This document shows, one piece after another, positions 16,988-24,181 of a stretch of 64,000 nucleotides of DNA. Under the pieces are notes generated by a model. The model searched no databases. It saw only the letters and a program-made list of their open reading frames with translations, and was not told the origin of the DNA. A program made the translations under genes and the position numbers. How positions within the stretch are numbered: the first letter of the stretch is position 1; the number at the start of each line of letters is the position of its first letter. The DNA lies in assembly GCF_004152845.1 (NCBI RefSeq), contig NZ_SEON01000005.1, positions 186,001 to 250,000 on the forward strand. Reading direction: 5' to 3'. Source of the stretch: Sphingobium fuliginis. Its GTDB lineage: Bacteria; Pseudomonadota; Alphaproteobacteria; Sphingomonadales; Sphingomonadaceae.

Positions 16988-17745
16988 TTGACCACCTCGC
17001 CCCAGGTCTTCGCCTTCAGCGTTTCGCCAGCGGCGCGTGCGATCGCCTTTTTCGCGGTGTCCGAAAGGTCGTCGGATATGATGTTGTTGGTGTTGGCCGG
17101 ATCGACCGCGCGGGCGTTTTCGAAGCGGTTCGAGAGAAAGGTCAGGGCCGTCCAGACCCGATCCGAAAAGCCGGCCTGGGTGTTGCCATTCAGGGCGGCT
17201 ATTACCGATAGCTCCAGGTAGAACGACGGGAAGTCCAACCCCCGTTGGTTGCGCCAGAGTTTGATGACGCGAATTTCGTTCTGCCGTCCGGACCGCTGGA
17301 CCGCGGCGATATGGGTGCCGATATTGGTCTTGGTCCATGTCTGCGCGCGATTGCGCCAGAGGCTATGATCCGTGGAATTGGCCTGCTGCTGCTTGCCGGG
17401 GACCAGATCGACTTTGAAGCTGCCGACCTTGAGGCCGATCGAAACATTCTGTTTTCGTGGCGTGTATCCCGACTGCTGAAGCTGGTTGAACAGCGTGTCG
17501 TAGATATCCTTCAAGGTGGCGGTGGTGTCGGACCGCAGCGAGAGGAAGAGGTCGATGTCGGTTCCGCTGGCGTTCGCCGTGCCTTTGGCGAAAGATCCAC
17601 TTGGATGCACGCCGACAAGCAGTTCGCTGGCCCATGCTCGCAATCGAGGCATCAGGGTCACGGCCACCTGCCGCAACGGCGAGTTAGCGCTGGTGTCGAC
17701 GGTTTCCCGTGCCAGAATGCCATAGAGATACTGGTCCGCCGTCAT
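16984..17745 (-). CDS. CD-NTase-like nucleotidyltransferase
   Basis: A 253-aa protein of the DNA polymerase beta superfamily. The signature GS-x11-D-I-D is complete (G50-S51, D63, D65) in GSFAKGTANASGTDID, and the third catalytic Asp is D113 in SFKVDLVPG. A C-terminal helical part has RVIKLWRNQRG and SFYLELSVIAALN, resembling the OAS/CCA-type C-terminal region of CD-NTases that make cyclic or linear oligonucleotide signals in CBASS. All three metal-binding acidic residues are present, so it is probably active. ATG 17745 follows the ATPase stop by 49 nt. Substrate and product are unknown. Confidence 0.8.
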   Translation of the reverse strand: MTADQYLYGILARETVDTSANSPLRQVAVTLMPRLRAWASELLVGVHPSGSFAKGTANASGTDIDLFLSLRSDTTATLKDIYDTLFNQLQQSGYTPRKQNVSIGLKVGSFKVDLVPGKQQQANSTDHSLWRNRAQTWTKTNIGTHIAAVQRSGRQNEIRVIKLWRNQRGLDFPSFYLELSVIAALNGNTQAGFSDRVWTALTFLSNRFENARAVDPANTNNIISDDLSDTAKKAIARAAGETLKAKTWGEVVK

Positions 17746-17794
17746 TGCGCGCGCCAGGCAAGCTGCCGCGAAGGACGATGGTCGACCATGCCGA

Positions 17795-19642
17795 TCATCC
17801 CAGCGCGCTGACGCTGGCGATGCGGACGCGGTCCTTGATCCATTTGCGCGCCGACGCCAGGCTCTGACGATAATCGTCCGCTGCCATCGAGAGCGATTCC
17901 GGCGAAGTCGCACGCTCAAGATCCTCGGTCGACCAGTCATCCAGCATGCGCTTCGCCAAGGCAAAGCAGGTGGCCTTTCCAACCCTGAAGGCCAGAGTGC
18001 GCTGTGACGCCTGCAACGCGGTTGCGCGTGCTTCGTCGGGATCCTCGGCATCGGAGAACTCGTTCGAAAGCTCGTCCGCCATCTTGGCCACGACAGGATA
18101 CAGGCCGTTGACGAACAAAGTCTGCACTTCCGGATAGAAGCGCGCCGCCCGGCTTTTCATTTCGCGGTCGGCGATCTCGTCGGCTTCAGTGAGGATCTTG
18201 ATTTCGGGAGCGCGCTCAAGTGCCCGCGCGAGTTTCGACGCGGTCGCGCCTTCCGGCGCCATACGCATCCGGGACGTGGAGGCCCGGGGCTCCGGCCGTT
18301 TCACCGGCTGCTTGAGGCCCGGAATCTTCTCCTCGTCTTCCTCGGACTCAAGGGTCGTCGGCTCAGGTTCGGCAAGCCCGGCATCGTTGGCCTCGGACCG
18401 AGTGATCTGCTCCGGGCTCTTCTTAACGACACTGGTCGGGACGCGAAGTTCATCGAGCAGCGATTGAAGGTCGGATTGGAGGTCGTTCAGATCGTCTGCG
18501 CTGTCCGGGGATTCCGCCCGGATGACGTCCTTCACCCAGTCGGGCATGAGCTGCCGGACCAGATAGGCATATTGATCGGCAGTCAGCGGCGATCGATCGT
18601 GACGCCATGTCAGGGCATCGCGGTACTGGTTTGGAAATGCCGCGTCCTCGGGCAGCCGGATTTCAGCCGTCAGTACCTTCGAGCCAAATGGTATTCCGAA
18701 CGTCGGTGCGACCGAGGACCAGACCTTCTGCGTGCGAAAGTCGTACCGCTCGCCGCGATAAACAAGAGCCAAGAACGTCGTTGAGCCGGTCGCTGCATTG
18801 GCCCGGGCGCTGTAGGTATGGCTCGACCCTTCGTGCCGGGGGTCGTGGATATACCGCACGGTTATGCCCGTCTCCGCATCGACGACATCTTCATGGCGCG
18901 GAAGCCGATCGAGGATTTCGTCGAGCGTGCGCAATTGGCGGAACCTGCCGGTTTCATCCTTGCCGCCGCCCTTGGTCATCGCGACGTCGATGCGGACCTG
19001 CACGCCTGGCGAGAAATGCACGAAACGCCTGAAAATGGAGGTGGCGATGAAGCTGCGGTCGACCGGGACGCCCGTGCCGATCGGCTCGGCGACCGTGTCG
19101 TGGTCAAGGCTTTCGCCAAACAGCACGACCTCCGTCCAGTCGAAATTGGTAGGTGTCCCGGCGGCCTGGACGACCGAAGTTACGTCGTAGATCGTGTCGC
19201 TTTGGCCATCGGCGAGTTGCACGGAGAAGCGGACGTATGTCTGCTCCGCCTCGTCCCAACCGATCGTTACCTCGTTGACTTCGCCGTCCTTGCAGGAACG
19301 ATAGCGGATGCCATCCGGCGATGCGGCGAGACCTGAGACCTTGGCGCCGATACCGAAATTGCCGTCGAGCGCCATCATCTTGTTGACGGATGAGCTGAGG
19401 TCGGTCGCGCGCCGAAGTTCGGCCGCGGTCATGCCGACGCCAGTATTCCAGAACGTCAGTTTCCGCACGCCGTTGATCACGGTCGGAAAGATGTCGACGC
19501 GCCGCTTACCTTCGGGAGCGAGGGCCGCGTTCTCGTCGGCGTTCTTGAAAAACTCGCGGATGAGCGTGTTGATCGGCGCCTGCTGAATCAGCCGGTTGAT
19601 CAGGAAGGTCTTGTCGCCAATTCCAAGGTGTTCCGGCCGCAT
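17795..19642 (-). CDS. GHKL-type (Hsp90/MORC-like) ATPase
   Basis: A 615-aa protein with an N-terminal GHKL ATP-binding domain: N-box REFFKNADENA (N34), G1 box NTGVGM (66-71) and G2 box GNFGIGAK (94-101). The first residue of the G1 box is Asn rather than the usual Asp. A long middle region with strands is followed by an acidic linker (about 420-470) and helical C-terminus. Such ATPases act as ATP-gated clamps or sensors in several bacterial defence and DNA-related systems. It lies 14 nt after a small gene and upstream of the nucleotidyltransferase. The exact family is not recognised. Confidence 0.8.
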   Translation of the reverse strand: MRPEHLGIGDKTFLINRLIQQAPINTLIREFFKNADENAALAPEGKRRVDIFPTVINGVRKLTFWNTGVGMTAAELRRATDLSSSVNKMMALDGNFGIGAKVSGLAASPDGIRYRSCKDGEVNEVTIGWDEAEQTYVRFSVQLADGQSDTIYDVTSVVQAAGTPTNFDWTEVVLFGESLDHDTVAEPIGTGVPVDRSFIATSIFRRFVHFSPGVQVRIDVAMTKGGGKDETGRFRQLRTLDEILDRLPRHEDVVDAETGITVRYIHDPRHEGSSHTYSARANAATGSTTFLALVYRGERYDFRTQKVWSSVAPTFGIPFGSKVLTAEIRLPEDAAFPNQYRDALTWRHDRSPLTADQYAYLVRQLMPDWVKDVIRAESPDSADDLNDLQSDLQSLLDELRVPTSVVKKSPEQITRSEANDAGLAEPEPTTLESEEDEEKIPGLKQPVKRPEPRASTSRMRMAPEGATASKLARALERAPEIKILTEADEIADREMKSRAARFYPEVQTLFVNGLYPVVAKMADELSNEFSDAEDPDEARATALQASQRTLAFRVGKATCFALAKRMLDDWSTEDLERATSPESLSMAADDYRQSLASARKWIKDRVRIASVSALG

Positions 19643-19656
19643 GGTCTCGTCCCTGT

Positions 19657-19881
19657 TTAGAGCTTGAAGCTGTCCGACGACTCGGTTGAGGAACCGAAGC
19701 GCTTCTCGAGGTCGGACACGGCCTCTTTCAGTGCCTTGCTGATCTTTCGGATATCGGTGTCGCTGAATTCGTAGGCCCGACGGTTTGAGAGATTTCCTAG
19801 CTTTCGGATTGCATCCAGCGCGATCTGCGTGCGCCCTTCCGCCAATCGCACAAAATTTGTCCTCTTTTCACTATCAACCAC
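19657..19881 (-). CDS. small NLSNR-motif protein (74 aa)
   Basis: A 74-aa helical protein starting at GTG with TGGAGA 7 nt upstream. The middle holds ALDAIRKLGNLSNRRAYEF followed by a predicted long helix with KISKALKEAVSDLEKRF; I recall similar small proteins in other alphaproteobacterial loci but no function. It is the first gene of the ATPase-nucleotidyltransferase-DUF6602 module, 14 nt before the ATPase gene, so it probably belongs to the same transcript. It may be a regulator or an accessory subunit; not established. Confidence 0.6.
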   Translation of the reverse strand: MVDSEKRTNFVRLAEGRTQIALDAIRKLGNLSNRRAYEFSDTDIRKISKALKEAVSDLEKRFGSSTESSDSFKL

Positions 19882-20856
19882 GATTCGTCTCCATCATGAA
19901 ATTCAATGTAGAGATGAGTTAAGACTGCTGCAATAGTTTTGCGTATTTCATTTAGATATTCGAATCGGGAATCCGACGAAATTTGACAATAATATGGAAT
20001 CGCAGGAAGAAGCTGCTCGAGTGTCCCCAGGTCGGTCGCTGATGTCCCCGAACAGCCCCTGACGCCGGACCGAGATTCTGCCGATCCTTGCCGCCGACCC
20101 GAGCCGTCGGGCCGGGGGCATCACGTGACACCGAGCAAGCTGCTCATCGAACAAATGTTCGTCGTATTTGACATCGGCCAAAAGGAATCCAGTCTGCGAC
20201 CCGTAGCGTCGCATCTCAAACCTGCCTGAACGCAATCGGCCTAGCTTCAGTCGTAACGCCACGCCGCGCGGACCAGCGCTAAACGGCGGCTTCTGATAAG
20301 AGCTGACTCTCAACCCGTGGCATGGCAATGCCAGGTTTGTCCCAGTCCCAGCCTTTCAGATCTACGGACGCCAAGGCCACCCGAACGGCAGGTTCTGGAG
20401 AGGGATTTTGAAGCCCAAGCAACCTAAATTGGCGCGATTTAGCCAGGCTGCTGATCGGCTCAAACGACCGCGGCAGTGGAGGAAATCCAAATTTTGGCTG
20501 GCTCACAAATCAGCTCAAGGTGGAGCTTCTTCGGATGAAGAGCCCCAGGATCGCCCGTGTAGAATATGAATAACGTTCTATCCTGATTGGATAGATCAGA
20601 TACTCGCCCCGCATCGTGCGGGCGCAGACACGCTTCGGCTCGTGTTGCCGCTGTTGGAGCTGATCTCGAGCACCCCGGAGACGTAGCATCTGAAGCCATG
20701 GGCTGACTGACGCCAGTCCTCTCTCTTGGCGAGCGCCTCCCAGCCGCTAGGAACCGGCCATCAGCCGCTGATTATCGAAGTGAGGAAGATGTGAAATGAA
20801 TTGCTTCCGAAGGATGAAATTCAGGAAGCATCGCGGCGATAGAAGGAGTCTGGAAT
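19882..20856. other. 975-nt intergenic region
   Basis: No gene I can support. The first ~100 nt are A/T-rich and probably hold the promoter of the minus-strand four-gene module. A 126-codon minus frame (19948-20328) lacks any recognisable domain or ribosome site. The second half carries copy A of a structured repeat (20493-20600). Confidence 0.5.
20493..20600 (+). repeat. structured intergenic element, copy A
   Basis: About 105 nt similar over its whole length (roughly 70-75% by eye) to 29268-29375. It can fold into three hairpins: TTG-GCTG/CAGC-T-CAA, TCTTC-GGAT-GAAGA, and TCTATCC-TGATT-GGATAGA. The first two stems are kept in the other copy with compensatory changes. Both copies have the same orientation and enclose the SOS/repair block. 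It may be a non-coding RNA or a mobile repeat. Confidence 0.55.
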
Positions 20857-21105
20857 ATGATGGTGGTGAGCGTTCAGATTTGGCCGGGTGGCGACGAGTC
20901 CTCCAGGTTCGAAATCGGTCGAATGGAGGTTAGCAACATGAGCAATTTAGCCGAATTCAGCGATTATCATGCCCACGTCATCCAGCAAAGTGCGCTTGGG
21001 CTGGATGTGAATGCCATCGACCGGATCGTGAGGGTAAAAGGGCACCCTCGTCGTGAAGGTGCCTGGGCTCTAGTCAAGCGGGTGCTTGACCGTCTCCATG
21101 GATAA
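20857..21105 (+). CDS. hypothetical protein (82 aa)
   Basis: A small soluble protein, with AAGGAG 8 nt before the ATG (a second ATG follows directly). Beta-rich start (VVSVQIWPGG), a segment RMEVSNMSNLAEFSDYHAHV and a C-terminal KGHPRREGAWALVKRVLDRL motif ending in an amphipathic helix. I recall similar short proteins as conserved hypotheticals in sphingomonads but have no function. Its 3' end overlaps the opposite-strand alkB gene by 32 nt. Confidence 0.6.
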   Translation: MMVVSVQIWPGGDESSRFEIGRMEVSNMSNLAEFSDYHAHVIQQSALGLDVNAIDRIVRVKGHPRREGAWALVKRVLDRLHG

Positions 21106-21664
21106 GGCTGCGGAACGTTAGCGACCATCGCGGAGCCTGCATCTCGCTGATGCTATGCTCCCAATCATGTCTGGCCTCTCCGCTCATATGATAGATCGCC
21201 CGCGGCGCGAGTGGTGCTGAAGTCCGTTCAAATCGCGTCCCCACCCGCCGTCGAAACCGCATCGTTGCGGGTTCGCCGAGCGAAATCCCGATGACATGTT
21301 CGAACACGGGGCGATCGCGGTGCCAGCCGATCCCGGCACCCGGATCATAGCGGATGAGCAAGGCCTGGACGAGATTGTCGGGCTCAAGACCTGCGAACTT
21401 GGCCGCGCGCGTCTTGAATGGCATCAGCCATGGGGGAATAGCGTCGGTGGGCGCGAACAAACCCGTTTGAAAGTCATAGCTCCAGCCGAAGCTGTGGGTC
21501 AGTCTCTTGCCGGTCCATTGCTGAAACCGAAAGGGCGTCAATCCCGCGTCGTCGATCCGCGCGATCAACGCGCACTCCTCCCCCGGGGTGAGGAAGTCAT
21601 CCTCCTGGCGCAAGCCGGGCAGTAACGGGGTGCCGAACAGATCAGCTTGGCAACCGACAGGCAT
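21074..21664 (-). CDS. alkB: AlkB-type 2-oxoglutarate/Fe(II) dioxygenase
   Basis: A 196-aa DNA/RNA alkylation repair dioxygenase that oxidatively removes methyl groups such as 1-methyladenine and 3-methylcytosine. The iron-binding residues are present: H115-R-D117 in GIGWHRDRPVFEHVIG and H170 in GEARHDWEHSI; the 2-oxoglutarate Arg pair is in RWSLTFRSL (R179, R185). The conserved LIRYDPGAGIGWH motif also fits. It lies 29 nt after the SRAP-like gene on the same strand, so it probably shares the LexA-controlled promoter at 22218. Functional enzyme expected. Confidence 0.88.
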   Translation of the reverse strand: MPVGCQADLFGTPLLPGLRQEDDFLTPGEECALIARIDDAGLTPFRFQQWTGKRLTHSFGWSYDFQTGLFAPTDAIPPWLMPFKTRAAKFAGLEPDNLVQALLIRYDPGAGIGWHRDRPVFEHVIGISLGEPATMRFRRRVGTRFERTSAPLAPRAIYHMSGEARHDWEHSISEMQAPRWSLTFRSLIHGDGQAPA

Positions 21665-21693
21665 AAATCATGTTCATCGACGTCGCGCCCCGA

Positions 21694-22212
21694 TCAGAAT
21701 GCCAGGCTCGTCTGCACCGGCTTCGTCAGAATTTCTTCGACCGTGAACACTCCGGCCGGCGGCGTCACCAGCAGGTCCGCTTCGGGCATGGTGAGATCGA
21801 GCCACTGCATCACTTGTCGCCGCTCGATGATCGCGCCGTGGCGCCCCTGATACATGATGATGTCCGGATTGGCGTCCACGGTAATGATCCGATAGCTGAT
21901 AGGCCAATGCCCCATGGCGGGTTCCCAGATGGCGGCCAGGTAGAAGAAATTGCCATCGTCGCGGAAGGCTCGAAACTTCTTCTCGCCATTGCGGATGTGG
22001 AATTCCGATGCCGGGACCAGGCACCGATTGTTGGGGAAGCGCTTCCCCTCAGCCCGGATGAACTCATAGGAAACGCCATCGCTGAACTGGGGATTGGAAC
22101 CCCAGGCAGCCTCGATCATCTCAATCTCTTGGCTATCATCCGGATTGCGCCGGATAATGGCGCGCCGACTTCCGAGCGCATCGGAGTCGAAGGGTGTAGC
22201 TTTCGAGTCCAT
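21694..22212 (-). CDS. degenerate SRAP (YedK/HMCES-like) paralogue
   Basis: A 172-aa SOS-response-associated peptidase-fold protein. The fold markers remain: NNRCLVPASEF, the YRIITVDANPDIIMY segment and the C-terminal PVQTSLAF tail. However, the three residues that form the abasic-site crosslink in active SRAP proteins are missing: there is no Met-Cys start (it begins MDSKATPF), the FYE glutamate is replaced (EFHIR), and the catalytic His before RM is a Tyr (MYQGRHG). It is probably a non-catalytic relative. The ATG lies 5 nt from a LexA box shared with the divergent intact SRAP gene, and alkB follows. Confidence 0.75.
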   Translation of the reverse strand: MDSKATPFDSDALGSRRAIIRRNPDDSQEIEMIEAAWGSNPQFSDGVSYEFIRAEGKRFPNNRCLVPASEFHIRNGEKKFRAFRDDGNFFYLAAIWEPAMGHWPISYRIITVDANPDIIMYQGRHGAIIERRQVMQWLDLTMPEADLLVTPPAGVFTVEEILTKPVQTSLAF

Positions 22213-22217
22213 GGCGT

Positions 22218-22232
22218 GAACATACAGGGAAC
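22218..22232. promoter_or_regulatory. LexA box between divergent SRAP genes
   Basis: GAACATACAGGGAAC is a perfect match to the alphaproteobacterial LexA operator GAACN7GAAC. It lies 5 nt from the start of the degenerate SRAP gene (minus strand) and 31 nt before the intact SRAP gene (plus strand), so one site can control both directions, including alkB and DUF1810. Confidence 0.85.
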
Positions 22233-22263
22233 GGATGGACCGGGCAAGCAGCGTGGAGGAGCC

Positions 22264-22884
22264 ATGTGCAACGATTACCGGCTTGAGGTCGATATCGCCT
22301 CGATCGCCGAGGATTTCGAGGACCTCAAGATCAAGATCAGGATGCCGGAGGGAGCGCCCAACGTGCCCGCGCGCGCCGACATCAGGATGACCGACATGGC
22401 GTCGATCGTGCGGAGCGTAGAAGGAGAGCGCGGCGTCGGTGACCTTGTGAACCGGCGCTGGAGTTGGCTCAGCCCCAAGGGGAAGCCCGTCTATAATTTC
22501 CGCAGCGAAGGTCGGGCGTTCACCTCGCATCGCTGCCTGATCCTCGCCGATGGCTTCTACGAATTCACCGATCCGGCCGACCCCAAGCAGAAGCGCCTCG
22601 ACAAATGGCTGTTCACCATGGCCGATCATCCCTGGTTCTGCATTGCCGGCATATGGCGGGACAGCCCGGTAGGCGAAGCCTTCACCATGCTGACCATGGA
22701 TGCAGGACCCGATGTCGCCCCCTATCATCACCGCCAGATCATCCCGCTCGCGCGCGATCAATGGGCAGACTGGCTCGACGCCACTGTGTCGGCCGAAGAG
22801 GTGCTGCGCTGGCTGCCGCCGGGAAGTCTCCCCGTCACCCAGGTCTATGGCAATCCGCCGGCGCAGGGGCAGCTGGTGCTATGA
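22264..22884 (+). CDS. SRAP-family abasic-site protein (YedK/HMCES-like)
   Basis: A 206-aa SOS-response-associated protein. Members crosslink to abasic sites in single-stranded DNA through the N-terminal Cys after removal of Met. The active-site set is complete: C2 (MCNDYRL), E100 in ADGFYEF and H155 in APYHHRQIIPL. It starts 31 nt after a perfect LexA box and overlaps the DUF1810 start by 4 nt (ATGA). It is the intact partner of the degenerate copy on the opposite strand. Expected role: protection of abasic sites during SOS-induced replication by the neighbouring mutasome. Confidence 0.9.
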   Translation: MCNDYRLEVDIASIAEDFEDLKIKIRMPEGAPNVPARADIRMTDMASIVRSVEGERGVGDLVNRRWSWLSPKGKPVYNFRSEGRAFTSHRCLILADGFYEFTDPADPKQKRLDKWLFTMADHPWFCIAGIWRDSPVGEAFTMLTMDAGPDVAPYHHRQIIPLARDQWADWLDATVSAEEVLRWLPPGSLPVTQVYGNPPAQGQLVL

Positions 22885-23303
22885 CGACGAACGCCACCCT
22901 CGCCCGCTTCGTGGACGCGCAGGCGAATGTTTACGAGACCGCGCTGGCCGAAATTCGCGCTGGCGCCAAGCGGTCGCACTGGATCTGGTTCATCTTTCCC
23001 CAGCTTCGCGGGCTTGGGCCCAGTCCCACCGCCCATTATTACGGCATCGCCTCGCTCGACGAAGCGAGCGCCTATCTTGGTCATCCGCTGCTGGGGCAGC
23101 GCTACCGCGAATGTGTGGGCGCGCTTTCCGGGCTTGCCACCAACGATCCGGTCGTGGTGTTCGGCACAATCGATGCCATGAAGCTGCGCTCCTCGCTCAC
23201 CCTGTTCGAGGCTGTGGAGCCGTTGCCGATTTTCGCGACCGCACTGGACCGCTGGTTTCAGGGCGAACGAGATCCAGTGACCCAGCAGATGCTAGGCGGC
23301 TGA
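22881..23303 (+). CDS. DUF1810 family protein
   Basis: A 140-aa soluble helical protein. The family signature is clear: ALAEIRAGAKRSHWIWFIFP followed by a QLRGLG motif, an AYLGHPLLGQRYREC motif and the FGTIDAMKLRSSLTLFE block. DUF1810 function is not established; it often sits with DNA-repair or stress genes. The ATG overlaps the stop of the SRAP gene (ATGA), and 101 nt separate its stop from imuA, with a second LexA box in that gap. Coupling suggests SOS co-expression with the SRAP protein. Confidence 0.88.
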   Translation: MTTNATLARFVDAQANVYETALAEIRAGAKRSHWIWFIFPQLRGLGPSPTAHYYGIASLDEASAYLGHPLLGQRYRECVGALSGLATNDPVVVFGTIDAMKLRSSLTLFEAVEPLPIFATALDRWFQGERDPVTQQMLGG

Positions 23304-23369
23304 TCCACAGTGTTTCAATGCTTTGGAAACTCGGGACTCATCAGCCTTGACGAATCTTATCGAGAACTG

Positions 23370-23384
23370 GAACATAAAGGGAAC
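23370..23384 (+). promoter_or_regulatory. LexA box upstream of imuA
   Basis: GAACATAAAGGGAAC is a perfect GAACN7GAAC operator ending 20 nt before the imuA start codon. A further GAAC half-site lies at 23364. It marks the imuA-imuB-dnaE2 cassette as SOS-regulated. Confidence 0.9.
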
Positions 23385-23404
23385 ATCTGAGTCGATATGT
23401 TCCC

Positions 23405-24181
23405 ATGCCCAGCCTCTCTCCTTCTCCCGCTCGGTCGCACGCCGATGCCGTCGCCGCGCTTCGTGCCAGCCTTGCGCAGGGGCAGGCTGAGCGCGTCGCC
23501 GCGCTGCCCTTTGGCGTGCCCGAGATCGACGAACGGCTGGCCGATCATGGACTGGACGGCGCTGGTCTGCATGAGATTGCCGCTGCAACTTCGAGCGTGA
23601 GTGACGATGCGGCCGCCACCCTGTTCGCGGCCGGCATTGCGGCGCGCTTTGCTGCCCTGCATGGAACAGAGATGTTCTGGGCGCTGAGCCGCTTTGACCT
23701 TTACGCGCCGGGGCTGGAACAGGCTGGCCTTGGTCCTGAGCGGCTTTTCTATGCGCAGGGCACGACGGACAGCATGGTGCTGGCGATGGCCGAAGACGCG
23801 CTGCGCGATGGCTCGCTGGCTTGTGTCGTCGCGGAAGTGAAGGCAGCAGATCAGACCGCGACGCGGCGGCTGCAGCTCGCCGCCTCCGACGGCAGAACGC
23901 CGATCCTGCTGTACCGGCGACACCGCTCACGGGATCGGTGCCCCTTGAGCGGCCTTTCCTCGGCCATGACGCGCTGGCGGATCGGCTGCGCGCCCTCGGC
24001 GCCGCTGCCCCATCCCGGCGTTGGCCGGCCGCGCTGGTTGGTTGACCTCGTGCGGCAGCGCAACGGCAATCCCTTCTCCCTCGAACTGGAAGCCTGCGAT
24101 GACACGGGTCGCCTCGCTCTACCTGCCGCAGCTCGCGATCGAGCGGCTGCGGCGGCTGGAGCGGCCATCAAGGCCGCGTGA
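23405..24181 (+). CDS. imuA: mutasome accessory protein ImuA
   Basis: A 258-aa RecA-like protein of the inducible mutagenesis cassette. The N-terminal part contains PFGVPEIDERLADHGLDGAG followed by LHEIAA, and a segment RFDLYAPGLEQAGLGPERL with FVYAQG-like FYAQGTTDSMVLAMAEDALRD, typical of ImuA. It binds RecA and ImuB in better-studied systems and modulates error-prone synthesis. Preceded by a perfect LexA box and overlapped by the imuB start (24099). The Ala-rich C-terminus lies inside the overlap. Confidence 0.88.
   Translation: MPSLSPSPARSHADAVAALRASLAQGQAERVAALPFGVPEIDERLADHGLDGAGLHEIAAATSSVSDDAAATLFAAGIAARFAALHGTEMFWALSRFDLYAPGLEQAGLGPERLFYAQGTTDSMVLAMAEDALRDGSLACVVAEVKAADQTATRRLQLAASDGRTPILLYRRHRSRDRCPLSGLSSAMTRWRIGCAPSAPLPHPGVGRPRWLVDLVRQRNGNPFSLELEACDDTGRLALPAAARDRAAAAAGAAIKAA

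Noticed and set aside
19948..20328. 126-codon minus frame upstream of the GHKL module
   Set aside because: No ribosome site, no recognisable domain, Arg/Ser-rich composition; left as non-coding.
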